64,000 nt of DNA from Phanerochaete sordida (lineage: Eukaryota > Basidiomycota > Agaricomycetes > Polyporales > Phanerochaetaceae): assembly GCA_019973155.2 (NCBI GenBank), contig BPQB01000025.1:310001-374000 (forward strand), written 5' to 3'. Below the pieces are notes generated by a model. The model ran no database searches and was not told the DNA's origin. It was given only the letters and a program-made list of their open reading frames with translations. How positions within the stretch are numbered: position 1 is the first letter of the stretch; each line of letters begins with the position of its first letter. Shown here piece by piece: positions 1 to 10,480 of this stretch. A program made the position numbers and the translations under genes.

Positions 1-1970
1 GATTGCCAGCTTATAGGTCGGCCGTTGATGAAGTTGTAGGCTTGGTCCGATCCAGGTCGCGGTGGCGTTCCATGAATCCGAGCGCGACCGTTAGGAGAGC
101 CAACACTCTGACTTGAAGACGCTCGTCGTTGTCGTGGCTTGTTCCAGTTATGCTCCTTTTCCCTGAGCTTCTCGTCGTCAAACTCGGCTATCCGTTCACG
201 ATCTAGCGATATCATTAGGGCGAAGCAGAACCAAAATTATATCAGGTAGCTCACCGTCCGCATTCGAGCTCATGGAGCTTCCCAGTGATGACCGGCTTCC
301 ATAGCTTCGAAGGGAGGTCATGCTGGCTCGCCTTGACACATCGCGTCCAGGGCTGCCAGTGTTACCAGGCCGGATAGTAGTATTAAAGGATGGAGAGCCT
401 CCCGAAACGCGTCGTGCGGATTCTGGGGTCCGTCCAGGCGATCTGCCGTTGGGCTTGTTCCAGAGACGTTCGCGCTCGTAGCGCTTGTCTTGCTCATCAG
501 CCCTATAGCGGTCTTGAACTGCTCGTAGGGAGCGAATGAACAGAAGATCGATGCGAAACATAGTTTGTGCACTTACAATCTGAGGCTGAAATTGAAGAGC
601 TCCTCGATGCTGTTGATGCTCAATTTAGGAGTCCCTTTATCATGCGGCGCGAGAAACTCACAGGTCACGCTTTCTCGTCCGCCGCTCACTCGTCTGGGAA
701 TCGGGATGTTGTGCGCCGTATGCGACTTCAAGTGCGCACGAGAAGCTGCATTCGGTGAGACTTCTCGAGCATTTGGTCGTGCACCGGGGAAAGGAACTGG
801 GAAATGTCAGTCAGAAGGAAAGCGTAAATGGGTGAAGTACGCTCACGTCTGCTACGCTGTCCCACATAGGACTCTCCCTCGCTGTCGAGTCCCTTCATGG
901 CATGTTGCATGTCCGAGTCTTCCCCAAGCAGATCTGAGGGCAGAACATGTGAGCGCATACAAAAGAGCGCCACGGCAGCCACTCACTCGACTGGGACTCA
1001 AAGTGCGACGGCATCTGCATCGTCCGCATAGGCGTGCTGGAAGCAACTGGCGCACCGGACATTGAGGGCTCTCGGTCCATATGGCGGAACATCTTCGCAG
1101 TCTCGCCGCTGGTTTCTCCCGACGCGTCCAGGACGGTCGGAGGCTCCAGTTGCATGAGTTCTTCAGCCCCGCTCATAACGTTGTCCATGGCGAACGCGGT
1201 GCTCCTCGTGGGCTCCTGCGAAGCCGTGGAAGAACGCAGGTTAGCGGCGAGCCTGTCCTGGAGCGCGCCGATTCTGGCAGCCGACGCGGAGGCATAGCGA
1301 GAGGATTCGGACGCCTCGGAGCTTTCTGCACGAGACGTATGAAGTGAGATGAAAGGCAGTGGGAGGCACGGCACGCACTCGGGTGGACTTCTGCTTCCTC
1401 GTCGCTGACGATCCTCCGCTTACCCTTCAGCTGCTCGCGCTCCTGTTGCACGCGCTCCACTCGGGGGCTGTCCTCGACCTCGCTGCTGTCGATACTGTTC
1501 CTCCTGTGGCCGGATCTCCTCTTGGGCGGCGTCCACTCGGAGTGGACCTTGGAGAACAGATCCTTGAACTTCTGCACGTGAACGGACTCGGAGACGGTGG
1601 CGTGAGGGGACTCGAAGTCGGACTCTATGTCACTGGCGTTCTCGGGGCGTCGTGGGGAAGGGGGTCGCCGGGTGGATGAGCGATCTTGGCCCATTGCGTG
1701 CATGACCTTGCGCAATCGCTCCGCGCCGGTCTCTTGGGTGGTCTGTGAGGGTGTCGCATCGAAGGCGGAGCTGAGCTGCGGCCTGGCGGTGACGCGCGGG
1801 GTCGCCTGCTCGTCATCGTCGCTGTACGGAACGTCCAACGCGTCCATGTGCGAGGAAAGACGCGAAGGGCCAGCTTGCGGCGCCAGATATTGGAGGTCGG
1901 ATCCGGACCGTTGGGAGTACTGTGAGAATCGCGAGAGGCGGGGACGAGATACGGCGGGGGTGTTATCCAT
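1..1970 (-). CDS. Hypothetical Ser/Arg-rich protein, several exons, 3' end outside the window
   Basis: Not recognised. The start is placed at 1970 (MDNTPAVSRPRLSRF), just inside a CT-rich leader. Exon 1 runs to about 1378; later exons that splice sensibly lie near 1345-990, 945-850, 810-750, 660-570, 520-255 and 195-1. The N-terminal half is low complexity (Ser, Arg, Pro, Asp) with an acidic patch YSDDDEQ and a basic patch PPKRRSGHRR, so it is probably disordered and nuclear or cytoskeletal. The last two visible exons each carry a similar element: YERERLWNKP and REKEHNWNKP, each followed by Ser/Arg-rich sequence. These read like degenerate repeats on a charged helical stretch. The reading frame is open at base 1, so the gene continues leftward. 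Exon borders are inferred from GT/AG signals; the central small exons are the least certain. Confidence 0.6.
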
Positions 1971-2697
1971 CATGCATGCAAACCACCCGCTGGCGACGTC
2001 GCCGGCGACCGCGTCGAGGACAAGAGACAAGAGCAAAGAGCGGTCCCCGACGGCGCAGCGGATTTGTTCAAGTCTGGGTGCACAATGGCCAGAGGCCGCC
2101 ACGTGTTGGCCACGCTCTGGCTGCCTTTTTCGGCCCTCAATAAATATAGGCGCCCTTGACTTTGGCGCCGATTGTCTCAAAGCGTCGGACTTCATCCAGA
2201 CCGCGTCGACCTGCGGGCTGCTTTCACCTATCGATATGACCTATGCCACCCCGGTCACGTTCAGATATGGCTGGATCATCTCCGACTTATGAATGATACC
2301 ATGTGCTGTTCGCGGTGCACCCCAACAGCTTCGTGAATGGGCAGGCGGAAACGAGGCGAGTCTCTCCATGCATCGCGAACGGCGGTATCGCCAAACGTGC
2401 GAGCTCATCTCCTGCCCAGACCCAAGCACCTGCCCAACTGGAGCTTAGTGCTGTGCAGCGAAGGCTCAGCGGGGCTCGGCGAGCTGCGGAGGACTCTCGT
2501 AGTGGCAAGCGGCCGCCGATCCTATGGTTTCTCCCTACCGCATAAGCAGTTTGTCCTGCCACCATTGCAGACGTGGAGACGTGCCCGTGATTTTTCGCCG
2601 ATATCCTGTGCAGTCAGTGGCGATGAAAGAAGTGACCCCTTGGTGACCCTCATCGTGTCGGCGCGATCGGGGGTTGATATGACCTCAGCCCAGACAG

Positions 2698-2704
2698 TAT
2701 ATAA
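2698..2704 (+). promoter_or_regulatory. TATA box of the CBM5/12-DM9 gene
   Basis: TATATAA lies 100 bp upstream of the ATG at 2804, a distance that leaves room for a short 5' leader. Confidence 0.6.
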
Positions 2705-2803
2705 GGCCTGCCTCGTCGGCCGGTCAGGACCAAGCACCAGAGACATCCTCTCTACTGCCAGCACCTCCTCTACACTCCGTACTCGACTACCCATTCAGAC
2801 AAC

Positions 2804-4608
2804 ATGGTCGCATCTTGGGAGCCCGGCACTCAGTACAACATTGGCGATGTTGTCGAGTACCAAGGTCCGCCTTACGCGTCCCCTTCGTCGTGTGGTCGAT
2901 AGCTGACACGACGCTTTGCATTTCTAGGTCACAGGTACAAGATCATCCAGCCTCACCGCTCGCAGGTACGTACTCCGTTCGGTGGTAGTAGCGCGCGACT
3001 CGGTGGACCCCTCCATACCTTTCATGCTCTCCCCCATGCATGGGCTCTGCCTGGCAATAAGACGCGTTGGGGACATGCCTCCTATGAGCGTTAGAGGCGT
3101 GTCTTCTCTTCCGCTAGGCGTATCTCTTGCGAGATGATGGTGTTGGAGTATAGGGGCTAGTCACCGCGCTGAAACTACCGCCTCGCCGCTACCGAGAACG
3201 CGTCTAACATACATTCCACAGGGCGACTGGACCCCCGATGTGACGCCCGCGCTCTGGGGCCGCGAGCCCGACAACACTTGGGGCGACGAGAAGCAGGGCG
3301 GTGGCGGCTACCAGCCGTCGTACGACCAGCCCCCGGCACAGCAGCCGTACGTGGAATCGCGCCCGCCGATGGAGCAGCAGCCGAGCGGCAACAACTGGGA
3401 CGAGCACAAGCACCAGAAGGTTGACATCCCGCATGAGGAGCAGAAGAAGAACTGGTGGGACCTCGACGACGACCAGAAGAAGAAGCTCGAGGTACGTGCC
3501 ACCTGTGGCTGGCCTGCCGCCAGATGTTGACATGTTTGCTGGTAGATCGGCGGTGGTCTCGCTGTCGGCCTTGCTGCCCTTGGCGCCGGTGTGTTCGCGT
3601 ACAACCATCACCAGAAGAGCGAGGAGCAGGTGAGCCTCGATCTCCATGATACTCGGACGTGTTCGGTGCTCTAGTCCTGGTCGTCTGTATGGTCGCTCGA
3701 CGTTATTGTGTTTCTTGGGTCTCCTCAACATCTATGCCCGTGATTCTCGGATCGCGTTGAACAGGTCTGACAATTATGTTTACAGAAAAAGGCTGCCGTC
3801 TGGGCTCTGCAGGGCTGGCTCAAGGAGGCTCAGGCCCGCACTGCTGATTTCTACGAGCATGGTCCCCGCGGGCCTACGACCTGGCTGTTGGTCCATGGCA
3901 AGAACTTCCCTCAGAATATGATTCCTGGTGGCGAGGAGAACGGCGAGCCGCTCTACATCTGCCGTGGCTTCCACGACGTGAGTTGCCTCCTCTACCTTGC
4001 CCAATTGTGCACGAAGCTGATACAGCATGTGCTTGTAGGGCAGCATCCGTGAGTGATATTGCGTCGAGGTCGCTGAAACAACCATCGCTGATGTCCCTTC
4101 GTAGAGCCTGGCAAGGCCTCTGCCACTCTCAACACCGGCGCTGTGATCGGCTACGGCCATGACGAGATTTCCGTACGTGTATGCCCGGATTGTCACGCTC
4201 CGCATGCTGACCGCCGTCGCAGCTCGAGGCATACGAGGTGCTCGTCGGCGACCCGCGCGCCGTGCACTGGGTCGATGCGCACGGCCGGCTCGACCTGAAC
4301 GCGCTCGGCGCGCGCCCGGTCGAGGGCGGTCACGAGGCGGACGGCACGCCGCTGTTCATCGCGCAGGCGCACGTGCACAACGGCATCCATCCCGGCAAGT
4401 GCAGCCAGAAGCTGGACCGTACGTTCCCAGTTTGGCCCGTGTACCGCTTCGGCGACTTACCCCGTGCATTTCCCGTGCAGATGCCTTCATCCCCTACGGC
4501 GGCAGCGAGAAGGAGGCCTCGGTGAGTGCTCGCACATAAGCTTTGCACCCCCTACGCGTTGGTCTGACTGTTTGCTGCCAGAACTACCGCGTTCTGTGCT
4601 ACCACTAG
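2804..4608 (+). CDS. Chitin-binding (CBM5/12) and DM9/DUF3421 domain protein
   Basis: Multi-exon gene of about 330 residues. The N-terminus (MVASWEPGTQYNIGDVVEYQ, then HRYKIIQPHRSQ and GDWTPDVTPALWGRE) has the conserved Trp/Tyr pattern of a CBM5/12 chitin-binding module. A Gln/Pro/Gly-rich linker and a charged stretch (KKNWWDLDDDQKKKLE) follow, then a short Gly/Ala hydrophobic segment (IGGGLAVGLAALGAGVFAY). The C-terminal half carries DM9 repeats (DUF3421), shown by GEPLYICRGFHDGSIQPGK and later FIPYGGSEKEAS, ending NYRVLCYH. DM9 domains in other organisms bind mannose or other glycans. There is no N-terminal signal peptide, so a cytosolic or unconventional location is likely. The first intron uses a GTCCGC donor. 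A 10-nt microexon (4039-4048) is needed to keep the DM9 repeat in frame. The glycan ligand is unknown. Confidence 0.88.
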
Positions 4609-7600
4609 GGTCCCTGCAGAAATCTGGATTATCTCTTCATCTCGGCCATCTAATCGCATACAACCCAAACTGCATCGCTCCATGAACTCAATAATGTACT
4701 CTAACATAACACAATGATGACACATCCGGCCGCTGTTACAGAAGTGACCTGGCTCATGTCGGAATGACCGCACGCTGCTACCGGTAGAGCGCCCGACAAT
4801 TACGCTTGTCACACTTTTCTCCGAAGCCGACGAATGCTCGAGGCGTACGGAGATGTGCGATCTGCTCCAGGCTGGGCGAGGAAGCTGACGCTGCGTCGAT
4901 GGAGGCCCGCACCCATGTGCGGCGGCGTCGATTCTCGAAGCCTGAAGCCTGTCGGCCGGGAGACCCTTGGACGGAGCGTCAACGGCAGGCTCGAGGGTAC
5001 AGCGCATAACCTCCCGGGCCCCTGTGGCAGCGCCTCGCACGGCGCAGCGCACGGCGGCGCACGGGGTGCGCGCTGCATGCCCGTGCGCGGCGGAGACTGC
5101 CCCGCCAGCCGTAAGCACTGGCACGCCTGCGGGCCTGCCGTCCGGAGCGCGGGCGCTGCGGCCGAGGGCACCGCGCCCAGCCGCCGACGCCGTCGACGGC
5201 TCGCGGGCTTCCCAGGCCTCGCTTCCTGCCGCTGCCGCTGCGCGCGGCAGGCCCGCTGACAAGTCTGTGCGCGGGCTGCGCGGGCAGCCCTGGAGCGGGC
5301 GCGCGCGGCGCCATCGATATGAAAGCCGTGCGCGGGCCACGCTGCGCCGATCGCTGGCACGCCCCCGACGCTGCCCTGCGCAGTGCGGGGCGATTGCCTC
5401 GCCCGTGCGACTGTGCGGGGGCCCGCGCGCTGGGCTGGGCGCCCGGGTCTGAGAAGTGCAATATTGAGTGTGCGATCTCGGGAAGATGCCAGATATAGCA
5501 CGGGCATATCACGTTTAAGGTGCAGGCTGGGCCAAGTGCAAAAGTGGCTGCCAAGGCACGGCGACCGCGATGCATGGTGCGCGCAGGAAGGCGCACGAGA
5601 AGACGGCGAGCGTGTGTGGGCTCAGGTGACGGAGGGTTCCTGCAGCGTTCCTGGCACTTGAGTGCGTCGGCTGATTGGGAGGGCCGCACAGTGATCGCTC
5701 GAAGCTCGGAGCGAGCTGGCTGCCAGGCGCATGTCGGTCAGACGACGTCGCGTCCTCGGAGGAACTGCGCGACCGACCGCTGCACGGGTCTGCGAGACTG
5801 CGAGTGTGCTCGCGGACGCGTGGCGGCGACGGAGGGTCCGTCTCGCGGGCGGGGCGGGCGTCTGCCGGCGATCTGACCGCTCCCGGCGCACCGCATCTGC
5901 CGGGATGCGGGCAGTGCGCAGCGCTGTTGCCGTCGCCGGCGGAGTCGCATGCGCACTGCTCGCGAGGGCCGCTCCGAGGCGCGTCGGGGCGGGGTGGGCA
6001 GGGTCGGGCGGGGAAAGCAGGCTGGCAGGAGGCGGCGGGCGGCCTGGGCGCGCGGAGCGGAAGCAAAGGCGCACCAGGGACCGATCACTGGAGATCCTCT
6101 GGCCCGTGATCTCCTGCCGCCGGCACTGCCTTTCTGGGCAAGCGTCGTCATTCGCGCGCGCAGCCCGCGACCGCAGCGCATTTCCATCTCAACAGATGCA
6201 TCATCCTGTCGCGCAGACTCGCTGCGCGGGCGACAGAGACGGCCTGCGACGGCCAGCACGCGTGGTTGCTGGACGTGCACGCCGCGGGGGCAGCTTACTT
6301 CCGGATCAGTGTCGTTCCCCGCACTGCCATGCGAGTTCCCAGCTGTTACACCGAGGAAACCAGATAGCCGAGACGGGCGGTTTCCGCGGACGCGGCGGTG
6401 CTCACATATGCAGAGGCGGGGAATGCACACCGACTCGCGAGCTCGCCATGGAGCGCAGAATGCAAGGAGCTGGCATGCGCTCGCTGTCTGTACCCGGGGT
6501 ACGATGTGGATTAGAGCACTAGCCCGGAGAGTCGCGTACGCTTACGCTCGGTATGTCAAAGTGCGCTGCAAGCGCTCATTACGCCCTGTCAGCGCGTTCG
6601 GAATCCTCCGTGAGGGTTCCTGCAGAAAAGGTCAGGATGACTAGACCTGAGATTGTTGGAACGTTCGCCAGCCAATCGAGACGGTGGGGAGCCACCGGCC
6701 GACGTGACGGGCGTGCAGCGTGTTGAGGAGCGGGAAAGAACAGGTCTGCAAAGAGCGAATGGCCGCTACCAAACGACTTCATATACGGTGGGTCTATGTG
6801 GGGCAGGCGCTGCCCGCCCTGCAGAGGGATACATGTACACAACGTGCGAGGGCGTCAGCTGACGGTGGGCTCATGCATTCATTCGTGCTGTCCGTAATGC
6901 CAGTTACATACAGTTCCCGCATCGAGCAGCCGCGGCAGAAAGCTGCGAGGGCTGCTGACCGAAAGTCAGTCATGGGCAGCAGCGTCTGAGTGAAACATGT
7001 GGCGTCTCGGTCGCCCTCGCGGGCTGGAGGACAGGCGATGCAGAGGGCGCCTGGGAGGGCTCGGCGGGCGAGGGTGGTCTGGGACAGTACGGCATCGGAC
7101 GCGACGTGCAGGAGGCAGGGAACGGCCGGCGTCGCGCGCTGGCCGGGGGTGGGAAAGCGTGCACAATGACCGCGAGGGAGGAGGATGAGAACGGCCGAGG
7201 TGATGCGCATACGGACGGAGGCGTGACGGGACGAGTGACAGGCTGCTCCTGCCATTCTGAGCAGGTTTCCCCAGGCGCCGCCAATCGATCCGGCACGCCG
7301 GCGAGGCGTGGTTGCCCCCGCCGGCGAGACAAAAGGGTCTGTTGCCACCGTGCTCGCTGGCGGGCGACGGCGGGGGTGCGCGCGGAATAAAAGAGAGACA
7401 AAACGGGCTGGCAGGAGACGGCCAGCGGGAGGGAGGATAGGAGTGCAGGCAGGAAAGTGGGGTGGAGTGACTCGGTGGACCAATTCGTAATGCCAAATGG
7501 CCCCGACCGAAGTAAGGGAGAGGTGCTTAGCGCCCGAATAGAACCGGGTGGCCAACGAATGGCCCTGGCCTTGTCCCTCCGCCGCCGGACTTCACGCCAT

Positions 7601-7678
7601 TGTTGCAGTCGTCCACCGCCCTCATCCCCTTCTCTTCCTTCCACCACCACCACCACCGTCCGCGCCGCGACCGCCGCC
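4609..7678. other. CpG-rich stretch without a credible gene
   Basis: About 3 kb. The first 200 bases look like the 3' end of the DM9 gene. From about 4,900 to 6,350 the sequence is strongly GC- and CpG-rich, so open frames occur on all strands by low stop-codon density, but none shows motifs, sensible splice sites or a non-random residue pattern. From 7,000 to 7,500 the minus strand is CT-rich. The last 120 bases form the CT- and CAC-rich leader of the next gene. No RNA gene or terminal repeat was recognised. Confidence 0.5.
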
Positions 7679-9396
7679 ATGCATCGCGCCACCCCCTCGT
7701 CGTCGACGCAAGCGTCGTCCTCAACCCACCGATCACGCCGCACGTCAGTACTTCCCTCCTCTCGACATCGCCTCGTGGCCCCCAAGCTCACATCCTCTCT
7801 TTCCAGACGCATTACCCGCGCGCAACTCCTACAAAGGCTCGAGGTATGTCGCCGACGGCCACGCCCTCAGCTCACCGCAGCGGCTAAACTGATCTCCGCC
7901 AGACCCTGGGTCGCCCCAGCAAGCCCCTTCCCATCGAGCTCCCACTACCTCCCGCCGATCCCTCAGCGTCGGGCTCCAAGCGCAAGCTAGACTCCGATTC
8001 CCAGCCAGGTCCCAGCAAGCGGCCACGAACCAGCAGCGTGTCGGAGAGCCGTCGCCAGGCGCCGCCATCATCGGCACATCGGTCTGAACCAGCCTCAGTC
8101 TCACATCGTCGCCCCAACGCCACGACAGAGGATGGCGAGCTGATCGAAGAGCCTCCCACCTCCCGAGACGACAACACCACGACAGACAACATACCCATAC
8201 GGCGACCACGGCGGCATCCCATCCAGGTCCTCGGCGTTGCGCACTTCAGCGGGATGCACGAACGGTACTTTAAAGAAGGGGTGCAGCTCAAGAACTCAGG
8301 ACAAGCCCGAACCATGGCAAACGAGCGTCCGGACTCTCCATCCTACCGCAAGCTTGTGAATCCTCCACCCACCAACTCGTCGTATCACCAGTACGGAAAT
8401 CTCATGAGCCGACTCGAGTGTCTCGAGGCCGTCCTCGACTTCTGCTACGCCTATTGGGCCAAGGACTTCTGGCACAAAAAGGTGGACCGATACGCATGGC
8501 GCGGACTGCAGCCTTTCCTAGCGTTCACGCGTGCGCATTGGGAACAGGATGCAGTCGATGACCGCGAGAAGGCGCTTCTCGGCCTACTGTAGGTGTCTCT
8601 CACCCAATCCACCAGGACTTTTGCTTCATGACTATCACGTATCTGCTATAGGTACATGATCGAGGCATCCGTCTTGAGCAACAAGCTTCGCGAGTCGGCG
8701 AGGCCCATCGACTCCGACAACCGCGCCCTCCTCTGCCGACTCCAGAAGCAGTTCGTCGAGGACGAGAAGAAGAGCAGCGACAAGTCAAAATCCTCCGACG
8801 GTAGCGAGTCTTTGGCTACGCCACCGATGCTCCCCTCTCCAGCTAGCATCTCCAGCAACGGCTCGACACCACCGGGTAAAAAGGCCGAGGAGACACAGCC
8901 TACCCCCGCGGCGCCTAGGAAGGGCATGCCCGTCGCCCTTCGCAACCCCGAGGAGGTGTGGCAAGACCTTGCGGTACCGGACAAGTACTATACCGAGGTC
9001 AACTGGAGACAAGTGCGGGCACGCAAGTCGGAGAGTGAAGGGATCCTTGGCATGATGCAGTGCCTTACCCTCGCGCAGGATCTCTTCAACCTTCCCATGC
9101 TTGCGAAGCTCTACCCTCGGACATACAAGCGCATCCTCAACACTACCTTCACTGCGACCGACGAGTTCCATCCGGACATCGAGGACGAGCAAGGCGAGCT
9201 GTTCTGGCCCGGCCAGGTGATGGTCAACTCGGGCGGTGTTGCGTGGTACTGTGCGGTGGGCAAGGCGATGCTCAAGGAGTTGGGCAGGGAGAACGGTTAT
9301 CGGGGCATAGACGGTGCGATCGACAGGAAAGACTTGGATGGCCGCGACCTGCACTTCAAAGTCGCTTTGCCGGCGCCTTGGGGGGAGCTCCGCTAA
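7679..9396 (+). CDS. Nuclear-type protein with a helical C-terminal domain, possibly AF4/FMR2-like
   Basis: Four exons. The ATG at 7679 follows a CT-rich leader ending GCCGCC. Short exons give MHRATPSSSTQ, then RITRAQLLQRLE joined to TLGRPSKPLP, a Pro/Ser-rich region with basic clusters (SGSKRKLDSDS and GPSKRPRTSS, likely nuclear signals), then RRHPIQVLGVAHFSGMHERY. An intron at about 8589-8651 joins EKALLGLL to YMIEASVLSNKL. The C-terminal part is helical and ends ALPAPWGELR. The block YFKEGVQLKNSG, then a Tyr/Leu-rich helical run (YGNLMSRLECLEAVLDFCYA), is reminiscent of the C-terminal homology domain of AF4/FMR2 transcription elongation scaffolds; this is a weak resemblance by eye only. 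Otherwise conserved hypothetical. Coding status is well supported by long open exons with good splice signals. Confidence 0.8.
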
Positions 9397-10480
9397 CATG
9401 TGTGGGTGCGTCGGTGCTCGCCGCCGCTCTCTGTCAGTGTGCCCTCCGCGAACGTACCCCGGGTCCGCTTGTCCAACCACATCCCTATCCTCCTGCACTA
9501 GCGACCACCTGTCATCGTCATCATCCGCGGCACATTGAACAGACATACTGCGTCTCCTCACCCTCGGCCTTCCTCTGCGACTTGCAGCGACCATCGCTCT
9601 CTGCCTACGTCGCCCTCCGTCCCTATTTATCGAAAGTCTCCGCCAAGGCATTCCGGCCGGCCTGTCTGGAGCATCAAGATGTCGTCAATAGGCGATAGCG
9701 CGTCCTGTCCGCCTCCCTCCCTCCATCTGCTGTATCCGCATTGCTCTGTATAACACGAGACATCCCACTCGACTTCGGTTCACCGCATCGCATCACCCTC
9801 CGTCGTCGCGACCGCACATCACTGGTTGTACTCAATCACTGTCGAACGAAACGCTTGTACCATTACTACGTCGCGTACCAACAGCAGTCCACCTTCCGTC
9901 GAGATCCCAAAAGCTGCCTGCCCTGTCCCTCTTGTACTCGCCCAAGCTTTCTCGCCCGCCCTTACCTCACGGAACCCCCTTCGCGCTCGCTCATCCCCGC
10001 TTGCTGCTTTCACTCTCGTCGAGGCTACCCCGCGTTCCTGTCCATCTGGGAGTCTTCTTCAGGATTTCATTCGGATCTTACTTCGCTGACACTTCTGGTT
10101 TATCGTTCTTCCGTCGTGTCTCTTTAGTTTTAATCGCATTTCGCTCATCGTTCATCCCATCCCCTTTTAACCCCCCTCATCGCGGCATCCCCTTTCACAT
10201 ACCCTACACACATCCCTGGATTACCTACTCTAATCTGATCACCCTACCCATCGCGATCGCATTCCCGCATATACTCCCTGTTCCACCTCTTGTGCGGACC
10301 GACGCAGTCAACGTCCTCTGGTTTCACTTCGCATAGTTGTCGGAAAGTTTGGTCGGGCTCATTCCTATTATCCCCCGGGCTCGCTACTCGCGGATGCGGT
10401 TTCTTGAAAAGTTCATATCGCTATTTACCCTCTTGTTCTATCTATGTAGTGGCCTGGGCGTGGAAATAGAGGCACACACA
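9397..10480 (+). other. CT-rich tail, probable long 3' untranslated region
   Basis: The plus strand is markedly pyrimidine-rich with no plausible coding frame. A similar but shorter CT-rich tail follows the RING gene at 19365-19520, so this is best read as the 3' UTR of the preceding gene, unusually about 1 kb long. It could also hold a noncoding transcript. Confidence 0.4.

Noticed and set aside
4809..6644. Multiple overlapping open frames of 140-263 codons
   Set aside because: They occupy all frames of a CpG-rich stretch equally and none has splice or family support.
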